NCBI GenBank assembly: GCA_019637105.1
Contig: JAHBWF010000053.1
Location: 1 to 44,623, forward strand
Direction of reading: 5' to 3'
Length of the DNA stretch: 44,623 bases
From: Labilithrix sp.
GTDB lineage: Bacteria > Myxococcota_A > Polyangia > Polyangiales > Polyangiaceae
Position 1 is the first letter of the stretch; each line of letters begins with the position of its first letter. Below the pieces are notes generated by a model that saw nothing but the letters and a program-made list of their open reading frames with translations, was not told the origin of the DNA and ran no database searches. Below are positions 12,444 to 20,956 of this stretch, one piece after another. Both the position numbers and the translations under genes were made by a program.

Positions 12444-13073
12444 ATGAAGACCCGTCTTTTCCTCGCGTCCGCCCTCGTCCTCTCCCTCGCGGCCACCGCC
12501 TGCGGCGGAGAGAAGAAGCCCGCCGAGTCGCCGGAGAGCACCGCCGGCATCACCGAGACCTCGGCGCAGGAGGACATGCCTCCGCCCCCGGCGAAGGAGG
12601 GTGACGCGCCCGCGACCCCCGCGGCCGAAGGCGAGGCCGCCGGAGCCGCCGGCGGCGTGATCAAGCTCGCGGCGATGAAGATCGTCCCCGTCAAGAAGGG
12701 CGGCAAGGACAAGCCGATCGAGCTCAAGGAGGACGGCACGGTCTCGATCGACGGCAAGCCCGCCGCCACCATCAAGGGCGACTCCGTCGACTCGTCGGGC
12801 GGCACCTCGATGGTCACCGTCGGCGTCGACGGCAGCCTCGTCGGCAACGGCGTGAGCCCCGGCTACAAGTTCGAGGGCGACGAGCTCGTGCACGAGAACG
12901 GCACGAAGCTCTCCGTCGACGACGAGGGGACGATCTCGCTGACCAAGGACGGAAAGACCGAGCCCTTCGCGAAGGCCGAGGGCGGCGCGTCCGCCAAGCG
13001 CGCCGCGCTGATCGCCGCCGTCCTGTGGATGACGGTGCCCGCGAAGACGACGGCGGCGAAGCCGAAGAAGTAA
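12444..13073 (+). CDS. Small secreted lipoprotein of unknown function
   Basis: 209 residues. A signal peptide with lipobox LAATAC (Cys at 20) predicts lipid anchoring. Next comes an acidic, Pro/Ala-rich linker (about 22-72), then a beta-rich region with repeated short strands (ELKEDGTVSIDGKPAATIKG, VGVDGSLVGNG, ISLTKDGKTEPF) and a Lys/Ala tail (PAKTTAAKPKK). The strand-turn repeats resemble a small beta-sheet domain, but I do not recognise the family. There is no clear Shine-Dalgarno sequence and a promoter -10 lies right against the start, so the mRNA may be leaderless. It stands alone, convergent with the complex I-like operon. Confidence 0.85.
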   Translation: MKTRLFLASALVLSLAATACGGEKKPAESPESTAGITETSAQEDMPPPPAKEGDAPATPAAEGEAAGAAGGVIKLAAMKIVPVKKGGKDKPIELKEDGTVSIDGKPAATIKGDSVDSSGGTSMVTVGVDGSLVGNGVSPGYKFEGDELVHENGTKLSVDDEGTISLTKDGKTEPFAKAEGGASAKRAALIAAVLWMTVPAKTTAAKPKK

Positions 13074-13105
13074 CGCGCGCCGAATCCGCGGGCGGGCGCG
13101 CTCGC

Positions 13106-15250
13106 TCAATCCTCGGCGAGCCACGCGAGCTCCGCGTGGGGCCCCGAGAGACCGCGCTGCGCGACCTGGTCGGGGCCCGGCGGGCTCACGGCGTTGGCCA
13201 GGTCGCGCACGGTGCCGGTCGTCGCCGCGAGGATCGGCGCCGGCCAGAGGCCGAGGATCACGACGAGGAGGACGAGCGGCGCGATGCTCGTCCACTCGCG
13301 CCCCGTGAGGTCGGGGAACCTCCCGCCGAACGGCTCGAGGAGCTGGTCCCTCTCCCACTCGGGATCGAGCCGGCCGAACGCGACGCGAGAGATCACGGAG
13401 AGGTGCGCCGCCGCGACGACGACGAGCGCGATCGCGGCGACGACCGCGAGCGGCGCGTAGCTCGAGAGCACGCCGAGCAACGCGAGGACGGGGCCCCACG
13501 CGCCGGCGAGCCCGAGGACGCCGGCCTGCGCGAGGCCGGCCACCGCGAGCGCCGTCGCCCAGCCGGGGATCTGCGAGGCGACGCCGCCGAGCCGCGTCAC
13601 GTCGGTCGTGCGCGCGCGCTCGTGGACGGCGGACGCGACGAGGAGGAAGGCGCCGCACGCGAGCGCGCGCGTCGCGCCGACGACGATCGCGCCGGAGAGC
13701 CCTTGCGGCGTGAGCGAGCCCGCGCCGAGCAGGACGAAGCCCGCCTGGGTCGTGGTCGCGCACGCCGCCATGCGCCGGAGGTCCGGCTCGCCCAGCGCGG
13801 AGAGCGCACCGTACGCCGCGGCGATCGCCCCGAGCGCGACGACCACCCCCGAGGCCCAGCGCATCCCCTCCGGCAGCACCGCGCACCCCACGCGGAGGAA
13901 CGCGCAGACGCCTATCGTGGGGAGCGCCGACGCGACGAGGATCCCCGCCGCCGGCGGCGCCTCGACGAGCACGTCGGAGAGCCACCCGTGCGCCGGGAAC
14001 GCCGCGAGGAAAAACAGCGACGCAGCGAGGACCAACACGAAGCACACCTTCACGTGCGCTCCGCCGAGCAAGGTCGCGTCCTTCGCGGTCAAGGCCACGC
14101 GCGAGAGCTCCGGCAGGCTGAACGTCGTCGTCACCCGCGTGCCGTCGACGAGGAAGGTCGGATCCGCCTGCCGCGCCGTCGCGAAGATCGCGATCGCGAG
14201 GACGCCGAGCGCGAGGAGCCCCGGCACGGTGAGGCGGAGCGCGGCCGGACGCCGACCCGCGCCGCCCCACGCGCCGACGAGCAGCCCGGCGGCGACGACG
14301 GCGATCGACGAGAAGAAGAGGAAGAGCAGGCCGTCCATCGCCGTGACGGCGCCGATCACCGCGGCGTCGAGCACGAGCAGCCCCGCGTGGTAGCCGGACG
14401 CCCCGCGCGGGACGGTCCGCTCGGGCAGCATCGCCAGGAAGGCGACCGCGCTCGTCACGAACAGCGACGTCGCGGCGATCCCGTCGACGCCGAGGAACAG
14501 CTCCGCCGACAGGCCGCGGATCCACACGACGTGATCGATGAACTGCAAGCCGTCGTTGCCGTCCGCGCGCGAGACGTCCGGAGTGAAGCCCCGGTAGACG
14601 TAGGCCGCGAGCAGCGACTGGATCCCCAGCGCGACGACCGCGACGCGATGAGGCGTACGCTCGTCGCGCCTCCCCGCCGCGCGGGCGACGAACGTCGCCA
14701 GCGCGCCGAGCAGCGGCACGCCGATCATGAGCGACAGGACGTGAGACTCGAACCGCCCGAGGAGCCCCCCGGGCTGGGCGCGCACGCCCATGGCGACCTC
14801 GCCGGATCGTTCGTCCGAGCTCGTGACCACGACGTGGCCGAAGAGCTGGCGCTGGCGAGCCGCGCGCTCGGGGTTCCACGCGACGGTCGCTCGGCGCGAC
14901 GCGCCGGGCGCGATCGTGATCGGCAGGCTCCCGTCGACGACGCGCGCGGAGAGGCTGGGGGGAGCGCGCGGGTCGGACGCGTCGCCGCGCACCGCGATGC
15001 GCGAGACGACGAGCGGCTCCTTGCCGTCGTTGACGATCACGAGCTCGCCGGTGTGGCTCGGAGCCCCGGGCGCCCGCCCCGCGGGGTCGGGCGAGAGCTC
15101 GATCGGGCCGCGCCCGCCCGACTTGGTCTCCAGGCGCACGGTGCCGGCGCGCCTCGCGTCGTCGGCGCGCGCGCCGCCGGCCGCCGTCACGACGAACGCG
15201 ACGGCCAGGAACAGACAGCGGAGCGCGCGCCACGGGGGGCCGAAGGACAT
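13106..15250 (-). CDS. NuoM-like membrane protein with N-terminal extracytoplasmic domain
   Basis: 714 residues. Signal-like helix at 10-27, then a beta-rich domain (about 35-155; SHTGELVIVNDGKEPLVVSR, resembling HYDIN/DUF1573-type Ig folds), then about 14 membrane helices. NuoM landmarks: DGLLFLFFSS at 306-315, FPAHGWLSDVLVEAPPA at 418-434, LRRMAACATTTQAGFVLLG. Aligned by eye with E. coli NuoM as I remember it, the pumping residues Glu144, Lys234 and Lys265 correspond to Ser315, Phe414 and Thr445. It therefore keeps the antiporter-like fold but probably not ion pumping. It starts four bases after the NuoL-like stop. It could instead be a structural or sensory paralogue. The family call is good; the function is unknown. 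Confidence 0.8.
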   Translation of the reverse strand: MSFGPPWRALRCLFLAVAFVVTAAGGARADDARRAGTVRLETKSGGRGPIELSPDPAGRAPGAPSHTGELVIVNDGKEPLVVSRIAVRGDASDPRAPPSLSARVVDGSLPITIAPGASRRATVAWNPERAARQRQLFGHVVVTSSDERSGEVAMGVRAQPGGLLGRFESHVLSLMIGVPLLGALATFVARAAGRRDERTPHRVAVVALGIQSLLAAYVYRGFTPDVSRADGNDGLQFIDHVVWIRGLSAELFLGVDGIAATSLFVTSAVAFLAMLPERTVPRGASGYHAGLLVLDAAVIGAVTAMDGLLFLFFSSIAVVAAGLLVGAWGGAGRRPAALRLTVPGLLALGVLAIAIFATARQADPTFLVDGTRVTTTFSLPELSRVALTAKDATLLGGAHVKVCFVLVLAASLFFLAAFPAHGWLSDVLVEAPPAAGILVASALPTIGVCAFLRVGCAVLPEGMRWASGVVVALGAIAAAYGALSALGEPDLRRMAACATTTQAGFVLLGAGSLTPQGLSGAIVVGATRALACGAFLLVASAVHERARTTDVTRLGGVASQIPGWATALAVAGLAQAGVLGLAGAWGPVLALLGVLSSYAPLAVVAAIALVVVAAAHLSVISRVAFGRLDPEWERDQLLEPFGGRFPDLTGREWTSIAPLVLLVVILGLWPAPILAATTGTVRDLANAVSPPGPDQVAQRGLSGPHAELAWLAED

Positions 15251-15254
15251 GGGG

Positions 15255-17519
15255 TCAGCCGAGGACCAAGGAGGAGAGCACGACCAGGCCGAGCAGGGCC
15301 ACCATCACGAGGAGAGCCACCGTGCGGACGCGCTCGGCCGTCCGCGGCCCATCCAGGTCCAGCTCGACGGCGACGCCGCCGGCCGCGCGCTCGAGCGACG
15401 GATCGATCTTCCCGGAGACGCCGCGCGACAGGCGGCGGATCGCGCGGCCGGCGCGGAGCAGCGCGTCACCGAGAGCCCGAGGGACGTCCTCGATGACGTC
15501 GCGATCCATCGCGCCCACCGAGCGGTGGAGGAAGAGCGCGGCGCGGCCGAGGCCGCTCGCGGTCGCGCGGAGGACGCCGTAGGGGAGCCCGAGCGCGACG
15601 AGCCAGCGCGGCGGCGTGCCCACCGCGCTCGCGCGACGGGCCAGCGCCACGCCCCCCGCCGCCGCCAGGAGCGAGAGGACCACCGCCGCCCCCGCCATCA
15701 GCCGGTGCGCCGGGAGCGCGACAGGACCGACGAGCCGCCGGGCCAGCGGCGCGACGTGACCGCCGAACATCGTCGTCCCGGCGCCGAGCGCGACGCCCCC
15801 GACGAGGGCGATCGCCGTGAGCGCGATGACGAGGATCCCCTGCGCGCGCGACGATCCCGGATCGCGCGCCGTCACGCGAATGAGCGCGTCGTACACCCGG
15901 AACCCCGCCAGCGCGACGAGCACGCACGTGACGACGAGGCTCGCGGCGACGCCCCCGGCGAACACCGCCCACGCGACGCTGCCGGTCGCGGCGGAGCCGA
16001 GCGCCGCGGCGATCGCGAGGATGTACCCGGCCGACGCGCCCGCGCCCGGCAGGAGGCCGGCCGCGCCGGCGCACGCCATCCCGAGCCAGCGCGCGTCGCG
16101 CCTCGCCTCGATCGCGGCGAGGGCGGCGCTCGTCGAGACGATCGCCGACGACGCGAGGACGAGCGAGGCCGCCGGATCGCCCAGCCCCGCCGCGGCGACC
16201 GCCAGCGACGCGAGCGCGGCGAGCACGCCGCGGAGCGCCTGGTGGGCGTCGTCGACGGAGGCCGCGCGCGCCGCGAGGACGACCGCGGAGCCCGCGCCGA
16301 GGAGGACGACGAGCGCGCCGTCCGCCGCCGAAGGATCCACCAGCGGGCCGAGGCGGATCGCGAGGTAGGGCGCCGGGACGGCTTCGAGGACGGACGCGAG
16401 CGCGAGGAGGCCGCGCCGGGTCGCGCTCGCGTGGAGGTGCGACAGCGCCCCGCCGAGCGCGAGGAGGAGGACGACCGCGGACGCGCGGAGGCCGCTGATC
16501 GTGCGCCCCGCCAGCGCCGCGCGCACCGTCGCGGCGCCACCGGTGGGCGCGAGCCGCGGGACCGCGATCTGATCGTCGAGCGCGCGCAGGCTCGCCGTCG
16601 GACCGTACGGGGTGAGCACGTGCGTGCGGCCCGGGACGAGCGCCACGCGCGGCACGATCACGTCGCCCGACGCCGCGCCGCGGTGGACGCGCAGCGTGTA
16701 GACCCCGGGCTCGACCGCGATCGACATCGGTGAGAGCACCCGATCGCCAGGGAGGTCGGCGTCGTCGGACGACACCAGGGCGCCCGCGTGCGTCGTCATC
16801 ACGAGCGTGGCCTTCTCCGGATCCGAGCCGGGCGACGGCGTCGTCACGAGCACGAAGCGCGGAGCTCCGTCGGGATCGTACCCCTCCACGCCGAACGCAC
16901 CGCCGAGCGACCAGAAGAGGAACACGAACCCGACGAGGACGGCGACGTTGCCGGCGAGCGCGGCGACGTTCGGCCCCGCCGCGCCGCCGCGCGAGAGGCC
17001 CCACGTCCCGAGCGAGAGGAGCCCGAGCCCGACGAGGATCGGCGCCAGTCCGTCGCCCACGCAGAGGAGCATGGCGCCGCCGGAGACGAGGCCGGACCAC
17101 GCGAGCCGCGCGTCGGCGTCCGGACGCGACGACCACGACGTCTGGAGCGTGGACGCGCACGCGACGAGGGCGATCACGACCGCGAAGGCGGCGCTCCGCG
17201 GATCGAGCGTGAGGTCGAAGGCGAGATCGAGCTGACCGAGGCGCGCGAGCTCCGCGACGTGCTGGACGAAGACGTGGCCGCGCGGGGCGAGCGCGAGGCG
17301 AACCGCGAGGACCGTCGCGAGCCCGAAGGTCCCGACGGCGCACGCCACGGCGGCGGCGGGGGCGATCGCGTCGCGCGCGCCTCGGCCGGCGCGCCTGTCC
17401 GTCCGCGCCGGACGCGCGAGCAGCGCGGCGATCAGCGCCCAGACGAGCGGGAGGGCGACGAGCCCGACCAGCGTCAGGACCGGTTGGACGATCGCGAGCG
17501 ATCCGGACGCCTCGAACAT
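15255..17519 (-). CDS. NuoL-like membrane protein with inserted beta domain
   Basis: 754 residues from ATG 17519; an in-frame TTG just before it is a less likely start. Features of NuoL: FDLTLDPRSAAFAVVIALVA (101-120, matching the VDGLS region), an AxxGNVAVLVGFVFLFWSLG segment, and a C-terminal amphipathic stretch (DRDVIEDVPRALGDALLRAG) followed by a last membrane helix, like the lateral helix and final helix of NuoL. A beta-rich domain of about 130 residues (207-340; YTLRVHRGAASGDVIVPRV) is inserted between helices, probably outside the cytoplasm. The Glu of the WEGVG motif aligns with Gly166, and the Lys-Asp pair near SKDE is absent. Probably not a proton pump. Middle gene of the H-L-M group. 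Confidence 0.72.
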   Translation of the reverse strand: MFEASGSLAIVQPVLTLVGLVALPLVWALIAALLARPARTDRRAGRGARDAIAPAAAVACAVGTFGLATVLAVRLALAPRGHVFVQHVAELARLGQLDLAFDLTLDPRSAAFAVVIALVACASTLQTSWSSRPDADARLAWSGLVSGGAMLLCVGDGLAPILVGLGLLSLGTWGLSRGGAAGPNVAALAGNVAVLVGFVFLFWSLGGAFGVEGYDPDGAPRFVLVTTPSPGSDPEKATLVMTTHAGALVSSDDADLPGDRVLSPMSIAVEPGVYTLRVHRGAASGDVIVPRVALVPGRTHVLTPYGPTASLRALDDQIAVPRLAPTGGAATVRAALAGRTISGLRASAVVLLLALGGALSHLHASATRRGLLALASVLEAVPAPYLAIRLGPLVDPSAADGALVVLLGAGSAVVLAARAASVDDAHQALRGVLAALASLAVAAAGLGDPAASLVLASSAIVSTSAALAAIEARRDARWLGMACAGAAGLLPGAGASAGYILAIAAALGSAATGSVAWAVFAGGVAASLVVTCVLVALAGFRVYDALIRVTARDPGSSRAQGILVIALTAIALVGGVALGAGTTMFGGHVAPLARRLVGPVALPAHRLMAGAAVVLSLLAAAGGVALARRASAVGTPPRWLVALGLPYGVLRATASGLGRAALFLHRSVGAMDRDVIEDVPRALGDALLRAGRAIRRLSRGVSGKIDPSLERAAGGVAVELDLDGPRTAERVRTVALLVMVALLGLVVLSSLVLG

Positions 17520-17522
17520 CAA

Positions 17523-17757
17523 CCCTCGGACGCGTTCGAGCCGACCGCGCGACGACCGCTCGACAGTCCACCCACGGCAGCGCTGATCGCAAGACGGTAG
17601 GCGGCCATTCGCGTGCGGGGGATGATCCTATCGACGCGGGAGCAAGGCAAGCGACCTCTCGCGACGCCGGGAGCGCCTGGCTCGACCGCCGAGGGCGATC
17701 GCGCGCTCCGGAGCGCGACCGCCGGCGGGGCGCGGGCTCGCGCGCCGGCGGACGACG
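17523..17757. other. Intergenic region of the H-L-M group, with 16-base palindrome
   Basis: 235 bases between the NuoH-like stop and the NuoL-like start. No credible gene was seen. A perfect palindrome CGCGCTCCGGAGCGCG at 17702-17717 lies about 40 bases downstream of the NuoH-like stop and could form a hairpin that reduces read-through or protects the mRNA end. There is no T-run after it. Confidence 0.5.
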
Positions 17758-19602
17758 TCAGAGGAACGGGCTGGCGTGAGGCTCGGGACGGCCGACGGCC
17801 GAGCGGACGCGCGCGGCCATCCGGACGGCGAACAGCGTCCCGAGGGCGACCAGCGTCCCCCCGAACGCCGTCTCGAGCGCGACGCTCGGGACCAGCCGCC
17901 GCGACGCGGCGACGAGCGCGGCGCCGACGAGGAGGGCGGGGACGAGCTTCTTCAGCGCGAGCGTCAGGACCTCACGCGGAGCCAGGCTCGGCGTCACGCG
18001 ACTCGCGCCGAGGAGCGTCGCCGCCGAGAGCCACGTCTTCGCGAGGAACACCGTCGCCGAGAGGAGCAAGAGGCCGCGACCGCGCGCTTCGAGCGCCCCG
18101 GGGAGCTGCCACCCTCCGAGGAACACCGTCACGCCGAGCGCGGCCGCGAGGAGCAGCCCCGCCCGCTCGAGCAACGCGGCGTGCGGGGCTGTCGCCGCGC
18201 GCGCGTCCGCGTCGGGCGCTCTGCCCTCCCCGCCGGGGCGCGCGCGGAGGACGGCGACGACCGCCACGGCGTAGGCCGTCCCGAGCACGGCGCACGACGG
18301 ATGGCGCGCCGCCGCGAACTGCCACGGCGCGCCGCCCTGCAGGCGGACGATCTCCGCGAGCTCGAGCGCGCCCACCTGCCCCACGGCGAGCGCGAGCGCG
18401 CCGCCCATCACGAGGACGGCCGGGAGGAGCCGCGCGAGCGTACGCAAGCTCGACAGCGCCCCGCGCTCCAGCGCCGAGCGCGACCACAGGAGCGCCGACG
18501 CCGAAGCCGCGAGGAGCACCACGCCGTCGGTCTCGCGGCCGACGACGTAGGGCGTGAGGGCGAACGCCGCGACGACCGCGGAGGCGATCGCCGAGAGCGC
18601 GGCGAGGCGCCCGCTCCCGAAGAGCGCGCGCGCGAGCGCCCGCGCCGTCGTCCGCCGAACGAGCGAGGCGATCCGCAGCTCGAGCGCCGCGAGCGACGGC
18701 GGCCCCGGGAGGACGAGGAGGACGAGGAGCGCGAGCGCGAGCCCGACCACGAGGAGCGCCGGCGCGTACTCGGTCGGCACCCGCTCGCCGGCGTACGCGA
18801 TGAGCGAGACGGTCTTCGTCTCCTCCACGCCCGAGTCGGCGTGGCGGATCGTCAGCTCGACGGCGCGCGCGGACGCCGCCAGCACGTCGCCGACGGACAG
18901 GACGTGGACGCCGTCGACGCTCACCAGGACGTCTCCCACCTGGATCCCCGCGCGCTCGGCGAGCGATCCCGCGCTCACCGCCTCGATCGGCAGCCCGCGC
19001 GGCGAGGGCGAGCCCGGCACGATGCCCAAGAACGCGAGGACGCGCCCGCCCTCCGCGGCGCGCGCGTCGAGGACGCTGGCGCGCGCGGACGAGGGGATGA
19101 CGTCGAGCTCGACGCCGCGCATCACGCCGACGAGCGGCGGAGCGCCCTGGTTGTTGGAGGCGAACGCCACCTCGACGTCGCCGCGAAACGTCGCGTGGAC
19201 GGCGTGGTCGCCGCGCCCGCAGACGCGCTCGGCGAGCTCCTCGCGCACGACGAGCTCGAGGCGATCGGGCGCGCTCACCGTGCCCTCGACGTCGATGCTC
19301 ACGCCGCGCACCGGCGGCTCGCCCGCGCGGAAGACCGTGCCCTCGAGCGTGACCTTGCCGGCGCGCCCTTGCGGGAAGCCCGCCCCGTGGACCTCGAGGC
19401 GATCCCCCGGCTCGATCTCACGCGGCGCGAGCTCCGTCACCTCGACGAGCGGCGGGGCGACCTGACGCTCGCAGCCGGCGAGGACGAAGAGGAGCGCCGG
19501 GGCAAGAAGGAACGCGGGGGCACGAAGGCCCCGGGCGGCGAACGCGTGACGAAGGCTCGAGATCGCGCGTACGAACGGTGACAGCACGAGACCTTCGTAC
19601 AT
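17758..19602 (-). CDS. NuoH-like membrane protein fused to lipoprotein signal, IPT-like and PDZ domains
   Basis: 614 residues from ATG 19602 (a GTG at 19587 is a possible alternative). Seen in order: long signal sequence with lipobox LAGC (Cys44); IPT/TIG-like beta domain (about 48-150; EIEPGDRLEVHGAGF); PDZ domain (about 188-266; GSLAERAGIQVGDVLVSVDG); then about eight helices that align with NuoH. The region 385-419 matches Thermus Nqo8 as I remember it without gaps, and FLGGWQLP (494-501) and the PREVLTLALKKLVPALL segment match late NuoH. The conserved Glu of NuoH helix 4 is Val396, and the PFDLPEAE loop is replaced by a Pro/Ala-rich stretch, so quinone chemistry is unlikely. First gene of H-L-M. 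Function unknown. Confidence 0.75.
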   Translation of the reverse strand: MYEGLVLSPFVRAISSLRHAFAARGLRAPAFLLAPALLFVLAGCERQVAPPLVEVTELAPREIEPGDRLEVHGAGFPQGRAGKVTLEGTVFRAGEPPVRGVSIDVEGTVSAPDRLELVVREELAERVCGRGDHAVHATFRGDVEVAFASNNQGAPPLVGVMRGVELDVIPSSARASVLDARAAEGGRVLAFLGIVPGSPSPRGLPIEAVSAGSLAERAGIQVGDVLVSVDGVHVLSVGDVLAASARAVELTIRHADSGVEETKTVSLIAYAGERVPTEYAPALLVVGLALALLVLLVLPGPPSLAALELRIASLVRRTTARALARALFGSGRLAALSAIASAVVAAFALTPYVVGRETDGVVLLAASASALLWSRSALERGALSSLRTLARLLPAVLVMGGALALAVGQVGALELAEIVRLQGGAPWQFAAARHPSCAVLGTAYAVAVVAVLRARPGGEGRAPDADARAATAPHAALLERAGLLLAAALGVTVFLGGWQLPGALEARGRGLLLLSATVFLAKTWLSAATLLGASRVTPSLAPREVLTLALKKLVPALLVGAALVAASRRLVPSVALETAFGGTLVALGTLFAVRMAARVRSAVGRPEPHASPFL

Positions 19603-19733
19603 AGAGGAGGGCCTGCGGCTGCGCGACTTTTCGGCGATCCGTCGGCGCCGGCCTCGGACGAGAGCGCGGGCGCGGCCCGACGGCGCATCGCGGCGGGCTC
19701 GGCCGACGTCCGCCACGGCGGAGGCACGACGGG

Positions 19734-19742
19734 TGCTAGCAT
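19734..19742 (+). promoter_or_regulatory. Possible extended -10 for manC
   Basis: TGCTAGCAT fits a TGn-TAnnnT extended -10 about 50 bases before the manC start. No good -35 is seen at the usual distance. The 189-base region (19603-19791) is divergent from the NuoH-like gene. Confidence 0.3.
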
Positions 19743-19791
19743 CGCCCCCGGCGGCGCGCCGGCCGGGGCGTCGACGCCAGGAGCTCTACGA

Positions 19792-20877
19792 ATGTCGAAC
19801 GTGTATGCGGTGATCATGGCCGGCGGAGCCGGCACTCGCTTCTGGCCCGCCTCCCGCGCCCTGCGTCCGAAGCAGCTCTTGCCGCTCGCGGGCGCCGAGA
19901 ACGAGACGCTCCTCGCGGCCACCGTCCGCCGGCTCTCTCCGCTCGTCGGCGAGGACCGCGTCGTCATCGTCACCGGTGAGCACCTCGCCGAAGCCACGGC
20001 GCGCGCCGTCCCGGGCGTCCCCGCGTCGCAGATCCTCCGCGAGCCGGCGCCGCGCAACACGGCCCCGTGCATCGCCTGGGCGAACGCGACGATCGCGGCG
20101 CTCGACCCCGACGCCGTCGTGATGGTGCTCCCGAGCGATCACTTCATCGGCGACGAGCCCGGCTTCCAGCGCGTGCTCGCGCGCGCCGTCGCGACCGCCG
20201 AGCGCGGGCGCGTCACCACGATCGGCGTCGTCCCGTCGCGGCCCGAGACGGGCTACGGCTACATCGAGGTCGGCGACCCGCTCGATCCGGCGGACGCCGC
20301 CGGCGGGGCGCCGCGAGCGGTGAGACGCTTCGTCGAGAAGCCCGATCGCGCGCGCGCCGAGTCGTTCGTCGCGGCGGGCCCCGCTCGGTACCTGTGGAAC
20401 GCCGGGATGTTCTTCTTCCGCGTACGCGACATGGCGGCGCTGCTCGAGCGCCACCTCCCCGGCGTCGCGAGCGGCGTCGCGCGGATGGGCGACGATCCCG
20501 CGCGCGTGCGCGAGGTCTTCCCGACGCTCGAGAGCGTCTCGATCGATCACGGCGTGATGGAGAAGGCCGAGGGCCTCGCGGTGGTGCCCGGCGACTTCGG
20601 GTGGAACGACGTCGGGAGCTGGCAGTCGGCGTGGGAGCTGGCCGCGCGCGATCCCTCGGGCAACGCCGCCGGCGCGGACGACGTCGTCATCGACGCGAAG
20701 AACAACCTCGTGCGCTCGCTCGGCTCGACCAAGAAGACCGTCGCGCTCGTCGGCGTGAACGACCTCGTCGTCGTCGAGACCGACGACGCGATCCTCGTCA
20801 TCCCCCGCGAGCGCGCCCAGGACGTGCGCCTCGTCGTCGACGCCCTCAAGGAGCGCGGGCGGACGACGTTGATCTGA
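19792..20877 (+). CDS. manC: Mannose-1-phosphate guanylyltransferase
   Basis: Makes GDP-mannose from mannose-1-phosphate and GTP, for polysaccharide and glycan synthesis in the cytoplasm. 361 residues. The nucleotidyltransferase signature GGAGTRFWPASR is at about 11-22, followed by RPKQLLPL, the EPAPRNTAPCIAWA motif, the PSDHFIGDE motif, and the RFVEKPDRARAE and YLWNAGMFFFR motifs, all typical of this family. It lacks the C-terminal phosphomannose isomerase domain found in the bifunctional forms. AGGAG eight bases upstream of the ATG supports the start. No other sugar-nucleotide gene is nearby, so the product pathway cannot be named. Confidence 0.93.
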   Translation: MSNVYAVIMAGGAGTRFWPASRALRPKQLLPLAGAENETLLAATVRRLSPLVGEDRVVIVTGEHLAEATARAVPGVPASQILREPAPRNTAPCIAWANATIAALDPDAVVMVLPSDHFIGDEPGFQRVLARAVATAERGRVTTIGVVPSRPETGYGYIEVGDPLDPADAAGGAPRAVRRFVEKPDRARAESFVAAGPARYLWNAGMFFFRVRDMAALLERHLPGVASGVARMGDDPARVREVFPTLESVSIDHGVMEKAEGLAVVPGDFGWNDVGSWQSAWELAARDPSGNAAGADDVVIDAKNNLVRSLGSTKKTVALVGVNDLVVVETDDAILVIPRERAQDVRLVVDALKERGRTTLI

Positions 20878-20956
20878 GCCGCGCGTCCCGGCGACGCCGC
20901 AGGCGGGCCGCGCGCCCGGCCGAGCCGCGCGCGCGGAGCCGTGGTAGGACCGGCGG

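Noticed and set aside
17523-17757. Possible small nuoI/J/K-like gene between the NuoH-like and NuoL-like genes
   Set aside because: No open frame in this gap shows membrane helices or ferredoxin motifs, and it is too short for NuoI.
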